Assembly (NCBI GenBank): GCA_009693785.1 | Contig: SHWP01000006.1 | Coordinates: forward strand, 1-64,000 | Length of the DNA: 64,000 nt | Reading direction: 5' to 3' | From: Rhodospirillaceae bacterium | GTDB lineage: Bacteria; Pseudomonadota; Alphaproteobacteria; Rhodospirillales; Rhodospirillaceae | Shown here: in pieces, positions 56,182-64,000 of the stretch | Layout: every line of letters starts with the position of its first letter | Numbering within the stretch: position 1 is the first letter of the stretch | Program-made: the position numbers and the translations under genes | Notes under the pieces: model-generated | The model's database searches: none | Seen by the model: only the letters and a program-made list of their open reading frames with translations | Told to the model about the DNA's origin: nothing

Positions 56182-57363
56182 ATGTTTTCAATTTTCCTGA
56201 TCGTCTTTGTCGGCATGCTGGGCACCAGTTTGCTTGCACCGCTCATCCCGTTCTATGCCCTCAGGCTTGGTGTTACTCCCGATTACATCACCATGATCAT
56301 GGCGCTGTATGCGCTTTGCCAGTTTCTGGCCGCGCCCCTCTGGGGCCGTATTAGCGACGCCCGTGGCCGCAAGCCGGTGTTGCTGGTCACGGTGATCGGC
56401 GGCGGCATTGGCTTTGTCTTGCTGGGTTTGGCGGACTCGGTGTGGATGCTTGTGCTTTCGCGTATCGTGGGCGGCCTGTGCGCGGGTAACTTGTCGGCGG
56501 CTTATGCCTATGTCAGCGACATCACGACTCCGGAAAATCGCTCCGATGGTTTGGGTAAAATCGGCGCGGCCTTTGGCCTTGGCCTTGTCTTAGGGCCCGT
56601 CATTGGCGGATTTTTGGCGGGCGGCGATACGGCCCTCACAGCCAATTTTGCACGCCCAGCCTTTGCCGCGGCAGGCTTATCGGGCTTGGCGTTTCTCACC
56701 ACGCTCGTATTTTTAAAAGAGTCGAGAAAGCCGCTGGCAAACGAACCAAAGAAAAAAATCTCGCTCAACCCCTTTGGCCGCTTTGATGCCATCGCTGGCA
56801 ATCCTAATCTGCTGCTTGTCGTGGTGTTGAATTTCCTGTTGGCAACGTCGGCAGCACTAAGGGAATCAACAGTGGCCCTGTGGGCGCACGATCATTTCAG
56901 CTTGGATTCGCGCGAGCTCGGGTTTTTGTTTGCGTACACAGGCGCTGTGATCGTCGTGTTGCAGGGTGCGGCCATGGGTGTCTTGTCGCGGCGCTTCGGC
57001 GACACCACAATTTTGATCAGCGGAATATTGTCTTACGCCTGTGGGCTGGCTTGCTTTGTCGTGGCCGACCACGCCGCGTTTTTGATTGTTGGCACGACCC
57101 TGAATTCTTTCGGCACGGCGGTGTTTTCGAATACCCCGTCAACCGTGGCTTCGAAGTTGGCGGGGCCCGACGAGCGTGGCTCAGTGCTGGGTATCAATCA
57201 GTCCTCGGCTAGCTTGGGCCGTTTTGTCGGGCCGATGTTTGCGGGCACGCTGTATGCCCACATCGCCATCACAGCACCGTTTATGGCGGGCATCGGCGGC
57301 TTGGCCATTTGCTTAGGGATTGCCTATCGGCTGCGGCGCAAGCTTGCCGCACCCACGGCCTAG
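56182..57363 (+). CDS. MFS transporter (TetA-like)
   Basis: 393 residues from the ATG at 56182; upstream in-frame codons run over the hydrolase gene. Twelve likely helices. The MFS motif between helices 2 and 3 is GRISDARGRKPVLL, and a second copy, MGVLSRRFGD, appears in the C-half. The VGGLCAGNLSAAYAYVSDIT and GAAFGLGLVLGPVIGG stretches fit drug/H+ antiporters of the TetA class. Linked to the exported hydrolase upstream. Ends 4 bases into the convergent small-protein gene. Confidence 0.9.
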   Translation: MFSIFLIVFVGMLGTSLLAPLIPFYALRLGVTPDYITMIMALYALCQFLAAPLWGRISDARGRKPVLLVTVIGGGIGFVLLGLADSVWMLVLSRIVGGLCAGNLSAAYAYVSDITTPENRSDGLGKIGAAFGLGLVLGPVIGGFLAGGDTALTANFARPAFAAAGLSGLAFLTTLVFLKESRKPLANEPKKKISLNPFGRFDAIAGNPNLLLVVVLNFLLATSAALRESTVALWAHDHFSLDSRELGFLFAYTGAVIVVLQGAAMGVLSRRFGDTTILISGILSYACGLACFVVADHAAFLIVGTTLNSFGTAVFSNTPSTVASKLAGPDERGSVLGINQSSASLGRFVGPMFAGTLYAHIAITAPFMAGIGGLAICLGIAYRLRRKLAAPTA

Positions 57364-57722
57364 TCGGCGAGTTGCCGGTCGGCGAGGTCTTGCGAACTCA
57401 CGTTCAGCGCGTCGTTTTCCAGTGCCTGAAGTTCCTGCTGCACAATACGTAAGATTCGCGCCACATAGGCCGCATGCCATTCCTGGCGTTCACGGGCGGC
57501 GTTGTCGTCGGGCTTGAAGGCGTCGATAGCGGCCTTCGTGACCGGTTGGCCCGATTCCATTAGGCGTTCGATCGTATCCATGCGTTCGCGCAGCACCGCC
57601 ACTTCGGTTGCGACCGCCATGGTGATGGACAACACGCGCTCCACGGCCGGGTCGTCGAAGAAGTAAGGGCGCTTGCCTTTGGCTTTGGCATTGGCCAGCG
57701 TGTTGACGTCGAGGTTGGTCAT
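57360..57722 (-). CDS. Small unknown protein, KGK[RK]P family (copy 3)
   Basis: 120 residues. AKAKGKRPYFFDDPAVERVL opens it, the same start as copy 2 (KGKRPQFFDDPAVD), followed by LRERMDTIERLMESG near residue 50 and AAYVARILRIVQQELQALEND, a likely coiled helix as in copy 1. It overlaps the upstream methyltransferase gene by 4 bases (ATGA), so the two are translationally coupled. Its 3' end overlaps the convergent MFS gene. Function unknown; the tight coupling implies a complex with the methyltransferase. Confidence 0.78.
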   Translation of the reverse strand: MTNLDVNTLANAKAKGKRPYFFDDPAVERVLSITMAVATEVAVLRERMDTIERLMESGQPVTKAAIDAFKPDDNAARERQEWHAAYVARILRIVQQELQALENDALNVSSQDLADRQLAD

Positions 57723-58975
57723 GGAACGTTACTCTTGGTTGCGCCGAACAAATACCAGTGCTCGCCCTTGCGTGCACCATCATTGGCAGCACCAGCCTTG
57801 TTCAGCTCGGGTTTATGGCGAGACAATGTCGAAGCCCAGGGTTGATATCGCCCAGGCTCAATGTCGGCTTCGCTGCGGGCCTCAAACTGTGCGTCGCGTG
57901 AAAAACCGGCGGTGGTCATCAGCTCGAATACATCCATGGTGTGAAACTTCGCCCAGAAGGGTTCGTTGTTGTACCAGGAATCCCAATCGCGCGTGAAGCG
58001 GTCCCACAGCGGAGTATCGGGGGCGAAGTTGGGTTGCTCCACATGCAACATCAACCCGCCCGGTGTAAGCAAGTCATGGGCGCGGCGGAAGATGGTGCGC
58101 ACGGTCTGCTCGCAGGTTTCATGCAGCACCATCGTGGTTTGCACCCAATCAAAACTGCCTGGGGCAAACTTCAAATCATCGGCATCGGCTTGAACGAATT
58201 GAATATTGGTGTAGCCCATGCTCTGCGCGCGGGCGTGCCCATAGCGTAAGACCGGTGCGGCCACATCGACGGCGATAATCTCGGCATCGGGAAAGGCCGC
58301 GGCGATGGGCAGCGTGTTGACGCCAATGCCTGCGCCTAAATCAAGAATCCGTTTGGGTTGAAACGTTGGAAAGCGTTCTTTGACGAAATTGACAATGGAG
58401 CGCCCGCCCCCATCGCCATAGGCGCTCATGGATCCCGCGGTGGTGACAAACACGCCTGCGTCGTAGCTGGCCCCCGCACCGGCATCGCCTGGCGTAACCT
58501 CGGTGTAGTAGCTGCCGGGCATCCAGTGATTATCGACCTGGGAAATGTAGTGGGGAATTTTTACATTGGCATCTAATTGCAGCGTGTTCTTGCCCGCATT
58601 GTGTTGTTGGACACGCGCGTTGAGCCGATCAAGTTGGCGCAAGACGATGTGACGACCGGCTTGCTGGCGCATTTCCATTGTGGTGCGGCGCAAGGCCGCC
58701 CAGGATTGATAGATAGGCTCAGCGCGCATTGCTTGGCGAATCTCGCGTTGAGAAGCGAACTCGCATTGGCGGTCTTGAATCTGCTTGGGCCGCACGCGCT
58801 TTTCATAGGCAAGCTTGGTGCCAGGAAAGACCCGCTGGCCCAGAAAAACATTCAGATTGGTGAGAAAATTAAACCGCGCCGTTTCATCGTGCGACACGTC
58901 AGGCGAAGCACCGTGGCGTCCAACGCGGTCATAGGTCGGTGGTAATACGGGGGGCATCGCGGGCGGCTGTTCCAA
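57719..58975 (-). CDS. Long SAM-dependent methyltransferase (module copy 2)
   Basis: 418 residues. The N-terminal region (about 200 residues) has FLGQRVFPGTKLAYEKRVRP and YYTEVTPGDAGAGASYDAG. The SAM domain has motif I RILDLGAGIGV (209-219), IIAVDVAAPVLRYGHARA (233-250), SFDWV, MVLHET (282-287) and LLTPGGLMLHVEQP. It aligns with the gene at 15484-16614 along its whole length, including the unusual N-terminus. A 30-residue C-terminal extension is specific to this copy. Substrate unknown. Confidence 0.83.
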   Translation of the reverse strand: MEQPPAMPPVLPPTYDRVGRHGASPDVSHDETARFNFLTNLNVFLGQRVFPGTKLAYEKRVRPKQIQDRQCEFASQREIRQAMRAEPIYQSWAALRRTTMEMRQQAGRHIVLRQLDRLNARVQQHNAGKNTLQLDANVKIPHYISQVDNHWMPGSYYTEVTPGDAGAGASYDAGVFVTTAGSMSAYGDGGGRSIVNFVKERFPTFQPKRILDLGAGIGVNTLPIAAAFPDAEIIAVDVAAPVLRYGHARAQSMGYTNIQFVQADADDLKFAPGSFDWVQTTMVLHETCEQTVRTIFRRAHDLLTPGGLMLHVEQPNFAPDTPLWDRFTRDWDSWYNNEPFWAKFHTMDVFELMTTAGFSRDAQFEARSEADIEPGRYQPWASTLSRHKPELNKAGAANDGARKGEHWYLFGATKSNVP

Positions 58976-59152
58976 ATCGTTGTGTCAAACAAACGGGTCG
59001 TATCATCTTGCGGCGTGGTCATTCCGGCAACGACCCATCCTACCGGGTGCGTCCGCCAAGCGGACGACCCTGTGTGTGCTTTAAATTCTCTTGCCCGTCC
59101 ATAGCGCGTGCGATACGAGCGGGCGCCCATTAGCCTCGCTTTCGGATACATC

Positions 59153-59470
59153 ATGCCTGCTATTCACGTTGTCAACCGCGCCGGACAAAAACACACCATT
59201 CAGGGTAAATCCGGCCAGACCCTCATGGAAATCCTGCGCGATCATAATATGGACGTGGAAGCCATTTGCGGCGGCTGCTGTTCGTGCGCCACCTGCCATG
59301 TGTTCGTTGATGACGCCTGGGTAGCGAAGCTTCCCAAACGCTCGGACGACGAGCAAGAATTGGTGGAAGAGACCGAGGCCTATAAAGCGGCCAACTCCCG
59401 TCTCTCATGCCAGATCAAGGTCACCGATCCGCTGGACGGACTTTCGTTGACCGTCGCACCGGAAGAATGA
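59153..59470 (+). CDS. 2Fe-2S ferredoxin (adrenodoxin type)
   Basis: 105 residues from the ATG at 59153. Cluster ligands are C39, C45 and C48 in CGGCCSCATC plus C86 in RLSCQI, the C-x5-C-x2-C...C spacing of adrenodoxin/terpredoxin-type ferredoxins. The start IHVVNRAGQKHTIQGKSGQTLMEILRDHNMDVEAICGG is typical. Such proteins feed P450s or some oxygenases; no P450 is in this window, and the Rieske gene at 51328 is a possible client. It stands alone between divergent and convergent neighbours. Confidence 0.94.
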   Translation: MPAIHVVNRAGQKHTIQGKSGQTLMEILRDHNMDVEAICGGCCSCATCHVFVDDAWVAKLPKRSDDEQELVEETEAYKAANSRLSCQIKVTDPLDGLSLTVAPEE

Positions 59471-59471
59471 G

Positions 59472-60089
59472 CTAACGTTCTACCGCTGAAAAAATTTTCC
59501 CGACTGTTTTCGCGTCGTCTAAACACGCAACGATCAGGCGCGCCACTTCGGCGCGCTGAATGCCGCCGCTGATGGTTGGATCCTCGGTCAAGATGCCCCG
59601 CCCCGTGGCTGGCCCGCGCCCTAAGCCGCCGGGGCGGATAGTCGTGTAATCCAGCCCGCTCGCCATCAAATGATTTTCGCCCAGTGTTTTGAGCGCACAC
59701 ACGGGGCCAAGGAATCGCTCGGCTTGAGGCGACAAGGCCGGGCGGCTGTTACCGGCACCAATAGAACTCACCAATAAAAAGCGCTTGATACCGTTGGCTT
59801 TGCAGGCCTCGATCACGTTCGCTACGCCGAGATGGTCGACCTTGTCCGGTGCGCTGGCTGTGTTGCCCAGGCTGCACACGGTAGCGTCGAAGGTTCGCCC
59901 TTTGAGGGCCGCGGTTAAACTCTGCTTATCGAAGGCATCGCCTGGCAGCAGTGTCGCGCCAATTGATTCAAGCCCACTGGTATCCGCACCCGAGCGTACT
60001 ATGGCTGTGACCATGTCGCCCCGTTCGCGCAACAGGCGCGCAGTTTCAAGCCCGGTATGACGCGTTGCGCCGAAAATGAGGACATTCAT
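59472..60089 (-). CDS. NAD(P)-binding protein, NmrA/atypical SDR family
   Basis: 205 residues. The N-terminus NVLIFGATRHTGLETARLLRERGDMVTAIVR has a Rossmann glycine motif (GATRHTG). KGRTFDATVCSLG and ANVIEACKANGIKRFLLVSSIGAG follow the atypical SDR plan without the YxxxK pair of active SDRs. A C-terminal LDYTTIRPGGLGRGP is typical of NmrA-like proteins. The role could be NADPH sensing or reductase. The start at 60089 (second ATG) is as likely as 60095. Confidence 0.88.
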   Translation of the reverse strand: MNVLIFGATRHTGLETARLLRERGDMVTAIVRSGADTSGLESIGATLLPGDAFDKQSLTAALKGRTFDATVCSLGNTASAPDKVDHLGVANVIEACKANGIKRFLLVSSIGAGNSRPALSPQAERFLGPVCALKTLGENHLMASGLDYTTIRPGGLGRGPATGRGILTEDPTISGGIQRAEVARLIVACLDDAKTVGKIFSAVER

Positions 60090-60162
60090 AGCCATGCTCT
60101 TGCCTCATAAGAAGGGCAAGATACAACGTCACAGGCCATTACATCCGCTGGACGGTTCTCCA

Positions 60163-61680
60163 ATGCTCCAGATCAGCCGTTTTGTCGTAGCGCTTTGTCT
60201 TGCCGCCACGCTGGCGACTTCTGCTGGGGCATCCGAACTGCGCTATGGCTCAAAGGGCGTGCCCGTGAGTTTCGGCAATCCCTACATGGCCAATGGATCG
60301 CCCGCCATGTACGTCTGGTTTGCGATGTTCGACGCGCTCACCCAAGTCGACGCGCGTGGCGAACTCGTGCCGGCATTGGCGTTGTCGTGGGAAAATATCG
60401 AGCCACGCGCCTGGCGATTCAAGTTGCGTCCGAACGTGACTTTCAGCAACGGCGAGCCCTTCACTGCCGATGCCATCGTGACCGCTTTTGCATGGTTGCG
60501 TATACCAGAGGGAAGGCGGTCCATCATCGGCAACGAAGTGCGCTATGTGCTTTCCGTGGAAAAGGAAAACGATCTCTCGGTCGTGTTCCGCACCGAGCGG
60601 CCCGACGCCATCCTGCCGCGGCGCTTGTCTGGCGTGATGATGGTCGCGCCGAAGGCTTGGACCACGCTTGGCCCAGAGGGATTTGCCAAGACGCCCGCGA
60701 CCACAGGTTCCTACGCCATGAAGGATTGGGGCGAGGGGACGAGTCGGCTAATCCTTGAGGCCTTTAAGGGGTCATGGCGGGCACCGGTGATTGACCGGTT
60801 GGTGATTGCCAATTTGCCCGATAACGCAGCACGGCTTCAGGCCTTACAATCGGGCCAAATCGACATCGCCGGAAATATCAACGTCGACGATATCGATACC
60901 GTCGAGGTCTCGGGCGGCCGCGTCGTGTCGGGCTCATCTGCCTCGATCAGTGCCTGGGCCTTCCGGGTCGCCGACAAGGCCAACACTCCGCTCAAGGACG
61001 TCCGCGTTCGCCAAGCTATCAACTATGCGGTGGACAAAACCATGCTCAACGATGCCCTGCTGCGTGGCCTGACGGCTCCGGCGGGCCAGCCCGCTGCCAA
61101 GGGTGCCGTGGGCTACGATCCGTCGATTGAGCCTTATCCCTATGTCATAGAGAAAGCCAAAGCCTTGCTCAAGGCGGCCGGATACGAGAGGGGCTTTCCG
61201 CTGAAAGTCGATGTGATTGTCGACCGCACGCCTGGCGATGCGGCTGTCTATCAAACCGCCGCCAGCATGTTGGCCAAGGTTGGTATTGCGGTCGAGTTGC
61301 GCACCATGCCCTTTCCGAGTTGGATGACCAAGTATCTCACGCATACGTGGGAGGATTCGACCGACGCGTTTTCGTTATCGTGGAACTCAGGGCCCTACAA
61401 TGATGTCTCCCGGCCCATGGAAATTTATTCTTGCCTCAGGCCAGATGCATTTTTTTGTGACAAAGCACTTTCCGACCGGCTGCAAACGGTCGGCGAGGAG
61501 ATGGATTTGGCTAACCGCGAGCTCATGCTGAAAGACTTGGGCCGTGCTTACCATGACGCGGCGCCAGCATTGTTCTTGCTGGACTTGAAAGATTTTTTCG
61601 GCGTGGGCCCTAGAGTCAAAGAGATCGAAATCCTCAATCGCGTGCCCGAGTATCACAAAATCACACTGGCTGTACCTTAG
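60163..61680 (+). CDS. ABC substrate-binding protein, SBP_bac_5, orphan
   Basis: 505 residues from the ATG at 60163, which gives the signal peptide LQISRFVVALCLAATLATSAGA; upstream in-frame codons (from 60076) look non-coding. The mature part has WRFKLRPNVTFSNGEPFTADAIVTAFAWL and VRVRQAINYAVDKTMLNDALLRG, the Opp/Dpp-type binding pattern. No permease or ATPase gene adjoins it, so it may supply OppBCDF at 47.5-51.3 kb or a distant importer. It converges with the flavin amine oxidase gene, overlapping by 4 bases. Confidence 0.9.
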   Translation: MLQISRFVVALCLAATLATSAGASELRYGSKGVPVSFGNPYMANGSPAMYVWFAMFDALTQVDARGELVPALALSWENIEPRAWRFKLRPNVTFSNGEPFTADAIVTAFAWLRIPEGRRSIIGNEVRYVLSVEKENDLSVVFRTERPDAILPRRLSGVMMVAPKAWTTLGPEGFAKTPATTGSYAMKDWGEGTSRLILEAFKGSWRAPVIDRLVIANLPDNAARLQALQSGQIDIAGNINVDDIDTVEVSGGRVVSGSSASISAWAFRVADKANTPLKDVRVRQAINYAVDKTMLNDALLRGLTAPAGQPAAKGAVGYDPSIEPYPYVIEKAKALLKAAGYERGFPLKVDVIVDRTPGDAAVYQTAASMLAKVGIAVELRTMPFPSWMTKYLTHTWEDSTDAFSLSWNSGPYNDVSRPMEIYSCLRPDAFFCDKALSDRLQTVGEEMDLANRELMLKDLGRAYHDAAPALFLLDLKDFFGVGPRVKEIEILNRVPEYHKITLAVP

Positions 61681-63074
61681 ACTCGCTGCAAAATTTCCAT
61701 GGCGGCGCGTTCACCCGATTCCATGGCGCCTTCCAAACCACTTTGTAGAAAAGCGGTGTGTTCGCCCGCGAAGTGAATCCGGCCATGAGGCGTGGCAGCG
61801 ATATTGCCGTACTTCGCGATTTGTCCCGGCCCGCGATAAGCAAACGTGCCGCGCGACCACGGATTCGCCGACCAATTGACAACCGCGATGGGTTCGATAC
61901 GGCCCTTGGTGCGTGGGCGTGCTTTGTTCAGTTCAGCCGTTGCATACCGGATGATTTCCGCATCGGTTGCGTTACGTACCGCCAAGTTCGCCGCACCGGT
62001 CAGGTACATCCAAAGATAATTGCCATTGGGGATGAGCCAGTTGTAGGCCCGCCCGGCCGCGCCATCGGTCCAGAGCGCCGAGCCCAACCCGTCTTTCTCC
62101 CAAAACCGTTCCTTGATCGCGAAGAAAATGCTGGTGGATTGGCCGTAAGGAATCGTTTTCACCGCCTCGGCTTGTAACTTTGGCAATACAGGATCGAGCT
62201 TGAGCTTGCGCAAGATCGTGGCCGGTGTCGTGCAGATACAAAACTTTGCGCTGAATTGCCGCCCATCCTGGCACGTCACACTCACACTATTACGTGTGCT
62301 AGCCATGGCCTCGACGGGTGAATTAAAGATCACTTCTTTTTTCAGCCCGCCCGCCATGGCCATAGGCAATTTGCTCATGCCCCCGACGATGTGATTGAAC
62401 GGCCCATGGCTGCGGCCCCAGTCTTGTATTTTTTGGCCACGCATGTTCCAGAGGAACGACTCATCATTCAATGAGTCTGCCTGGCATGTCAGCGCGAGGA
62501 TGCGCAGTGCGGTTTCGTCCGCGCCCTTGGATTTATAAAAATTAAGCATTGAAGGATCGGCTACGCCACGGGCCTCGTCCAACCAGCTGTCGAGCTCTTT
62601 CAGACCGCTGTCCTTTGGCAGAAAAGCTGTGTTCAGCGCCATGGGCGGAATTTTGCGCAAGGCATCGGGCAATGTGTTCTTGGGTGAGGTTGGCCAGTCC
62701 TTTGCGGCCATGAGCGTGCCGCCAACGTTAAGCGCGAAGTCGAGTTTCTCGATTTGCCAAGGCCGAAGTTCAAGACCAAAGCGCTGGGCTTGGTCGATCA
62801 CGCGCGCGTAAAGCGGCCCCACTTCCGAGCCGCCACTTTCGGGTGTCTCGGGCTTGTCGAGCAGTGTGCGCACGCGCCCGCCAACGCGGTTGTTGGCTTC
62901 GAGCACGGTGACGTTGAGCCCGGCCTCCTCAAGGGTTTGCGCGGCATTCAGTCCGGCCAGGCCTGCACCAATAACAATAACTTCAGCGTTGCTTGCAGCT
63001 GTGGCTTTGCCGCTCGTGATGGGGTAAGCGCTGGCGGCGAGTAACAGAGAGCGGCGGGATGTTTTAGCAGTCAT
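61677..63074 (-). CDS. Flavin-containing amine oxidase, likely exported
   Basis: 465 residues from the ATG at 63074, overlapping the upstream methyltransferase stop as ATGA. The leader TSRRSLLLAASAYPITSG has a twin-arginine pair. The FAD motif VIVIGAGLAGLNAAQTLEEAGLNVTVLEANNRVGGRVRT covers about 30-70, and the C-terminal GRIHFAGEHTAFLQSGLEGAMESGERAA is the second FAD motif of the monoamine oxidase family. It oxidises amines to aldehydes or imines. Coupling with a methyltransferase gene is notable; the substrate is unknown. Confidence 0.9.
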   Translation of the reverse strand: MTAKTSRRSLLLAASAYPITSGKATAASNAEVIVIGAGLAGLNAAQTLEEAGLNVTVLEANNRVGGRVRTLLDKPETPESGGSEVGPLYARVIDQAQRFGLELRPWQIEKLDFALNVGGTLMAAKDWPTSPKNTLPDALRKIPPMALNTAFLPKDSGLKELDSWLDEARGVADPSMLNFYKSKGADETALRILALTCQADSLNDESFLWNMRGQKIQDWGRSHGPFNHIVGGMSKLPMAMAGGLKKEVIFNSPVEAMASTRNSVSVTCQDGRQFSAKFCICTTPATILRKLKLDPVLPKLQAEAVKTIPYGQSTSIFFAIKERFWEKDGLGSALWTDGAAGRAYNWLIPNGNYLWMYLTGAANLAVRNATDAEIIRYATAELNKARPRTKGRIEPIAVVNWSANPWSRGTFAYRGPGQIAKYGNIAATPHGRIHFAGEHTAFLQSGLEGAMESGERAAMEILQRV

Positions 63075-64000
63075 GAGTTGGTTTTCAGAACGCAACGGTA
63101 TTGAGCATCAAGAATATCGCGCGCGTTTTTAGGATTTCCAAGTGCTTGCAGTTGCCACCACTCGCGCAAAGGTCGTTTAGCATTTCCCCACAGTCGCGAT
63201 AGGGCCATTCCAGACAATATATGTGACAGCTCTGTATGCCGTTCGAGATGTGCGTTAACTTCGGCAGTTGCATTTCGGAATTTGGCCAATGCCACGTTTC
63301 CACCTGATTTGTGTGCGATCACATTCAAATGTGCCGTGCCCGGCATGATCATCGCATCGTCGATGGCAAAGCCTGTAGCAAGCAACAGATCAGTCAGGCC
63401 CGCGAGATTAAACGAATGCAAGTGGGCGGCATGAAACCGCCGATGTGGCGCGTGGAACCGCGACAATATGTTGGGAACCTCCACCACCAAAAGCCCGTTT
63501 GGTTTTAGCCATCTGTGCAATTGCTCTAAACTAACGCGTGGTTCGGGCAAATGCTCCAACACATGATGAATCGCGATGGCGTCGAAATGCGCTGGCGGGA
63601 ATGTCACTAATTCTAAGGTGGTGGGTAAGATGTTCAGGTCGTAGGAGGTTTTGCCAAACTCCGCATAGCCCGCATTGGGTTCAATGCCCGTGATGTCATA
63701 GCCAGCGGACCTCAATAAATACGCAAACTCGCCCCCACCTGCGCCAACATCTAACACCATGGTTGGCGACTTACACCTATTGCGAAGTCGCTGCAGCCGT
63801 TCCATGGCGCGCAGGCCCGCCCGCAACACATGCTTGCGTTTGGGCGTGACGACGCCCTTGTATTCGCTGCGATAGCGTTCGGAGTAATATGAATTTAAGT
63901 CGGCTTCGCTGGGTGCGGGGTTGGTGAATACATGGCCGCACGCGCGGCACATCACCGTTCTTAAGTCATCGCCGTTGCGGTCGTGCAGGCCAACAACCGT
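63071..64000 (-). CDS. SAM-dependent methyltransferase with Zn-ribbon-like start, 5'-partial
   Basis: The frame is open to the right edge, so the first residues lie outside. The visible N-terminus (VVGLHDRNGDDLRTVMCRACGHVFTNPAP) has CRACG, half of a zinc knuckle common in methyltransferases that act on sugars or cell-surface glycans. The SAM domain has MVLDVGAGGGEFAYLL, ITGIEPNAGYAEFGK and FDAIAIHHVLEHLPEP, the Methyltransf_23 type. The C-terminal third is specific. It overlaps the downstream amine oxidase gene by 4 bases. Substrate unknown. Confidence 0.87.
   Translation of the reverse strand, partial: TVVGLHDRNGDDLRTVMCRACGHVFTNPAPSEADLNSYYSERYRSEYKGVVTPKRKHVLRAGLRAMERLQRLRNRCKSPTMVLDVGAGGGEFAYLLRSAGYDITGIEPNAGYAEFGKTSYDLNILPTTLELVTFPPAHFDAIAIHHVLEHLPEPRVSLEQLHRWLKPNGLLVVEVPNILSRFHAPHRRFHAAHLHSFNLAGLTDLLLATGFAIDDAMIMPGTAHLNVIAHKSGGNVALAKFRNATAEVNAHLERHTELSHILSGMALSRLWGNAKRPLREWWQLQALGNPKNARDILDAQYRCVLKTNS

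Overview
The window reads as chromosomal DNA of an alphaproteobacterium. Pointers are the metX-metW pair joined by an ATGA overlap, hisC overlapping a prephenate/arogenate dehydrogenase gene, a DUF2125 gene beside a ChaC-type gamma-glutamylcyclotransferase, a PAS_5-type protein, and a moderately GC-rich composition by eye. No genus is claimed. I saw no rRNA, tRNA, CRISPR array, transposase, phage gene or replication origin.

Layout. 1-8.3 kb is mostly housekeeping: the end of a K+ channel, DUF4399, a methyltransferase, metW/metX, hisC, tyrA-type dehydrogenase, a GST, DUF2125 and ChaC. From 8.4 to 21.8 kb most genes are on the minus strand: two adjacent acyl-CoA-dehydrogenase-fold flavin enzymes, an isocitrate-lyase/PEP-mutase family enzyme, a thioesterase, then (past TrkH and a class II glutamine amidotransferase on the plus strand) a response regulator, two small unknown proteins, an unusual methyltransferase, MmgE/PrpD, an FAD monooxygenase, an isochorismatase-fold hydrolase and a CaiB/BaiF CoA transferase. 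On the plus strand follow HMG-CoA lyase and hydantoinase/oxoprolinase subunits A and B, closed by a clear terminator and a compound inverted-repeat element.

28.3-33.2 kb holds an exported CbiX-like protein pair flanking a MacB/LolCDE-type ABC transporter, with a cytochrome b561 divergent to it. 33.3-39.5 kb carries an alpha/beta hydrolase lacking its serine nucleophile, a TetR gene with a nested palindromic operator, a fumarate-reductase-like flavoprotein, a second isochorismatase-fold hydrolase, an orphan TRAP binding protein and an LLM flavin oxidoreductase. 42.1-47.5 kb is a plus-strand set of mostly exported enzymes (VOC, tannase-like esterase, beta-lactamase-fold hydrolase, two-domain VOC, DUF1838). 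47.5-55.2 kb is a minus-strand oligopeptide-type ABC importer operon with a Rieske oxygenase and a nitrilase-fold protein built in. The rest holds an alpha/beta hydrolase, an MFS transporter, a second copy of the methyltransferase/small-protein module, a 2Fe-2S ferredoxin, an SDR-like protein, an orphan peptide-type binding protein, a flavin amine oxidase and a partial methyltransferase.

The strongest candidate for an undescribed system is the module of a long SAM methyltransferase followed by a roughly 115-residue protein with a KGK[RK]P...[FY]FD start and a DT[IV]ERL coiled segment. The pair occurs twice (15.1-16.6 kb and 57.4-59.0 kb), and a third solo copy of the small protein sits at 18.1 kb. 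A second candidate is the exported CbiX-like pair around the ABC transporter. Three genes show an apparent loss of one base at short homopolymers, which may be real decay or assembly error.
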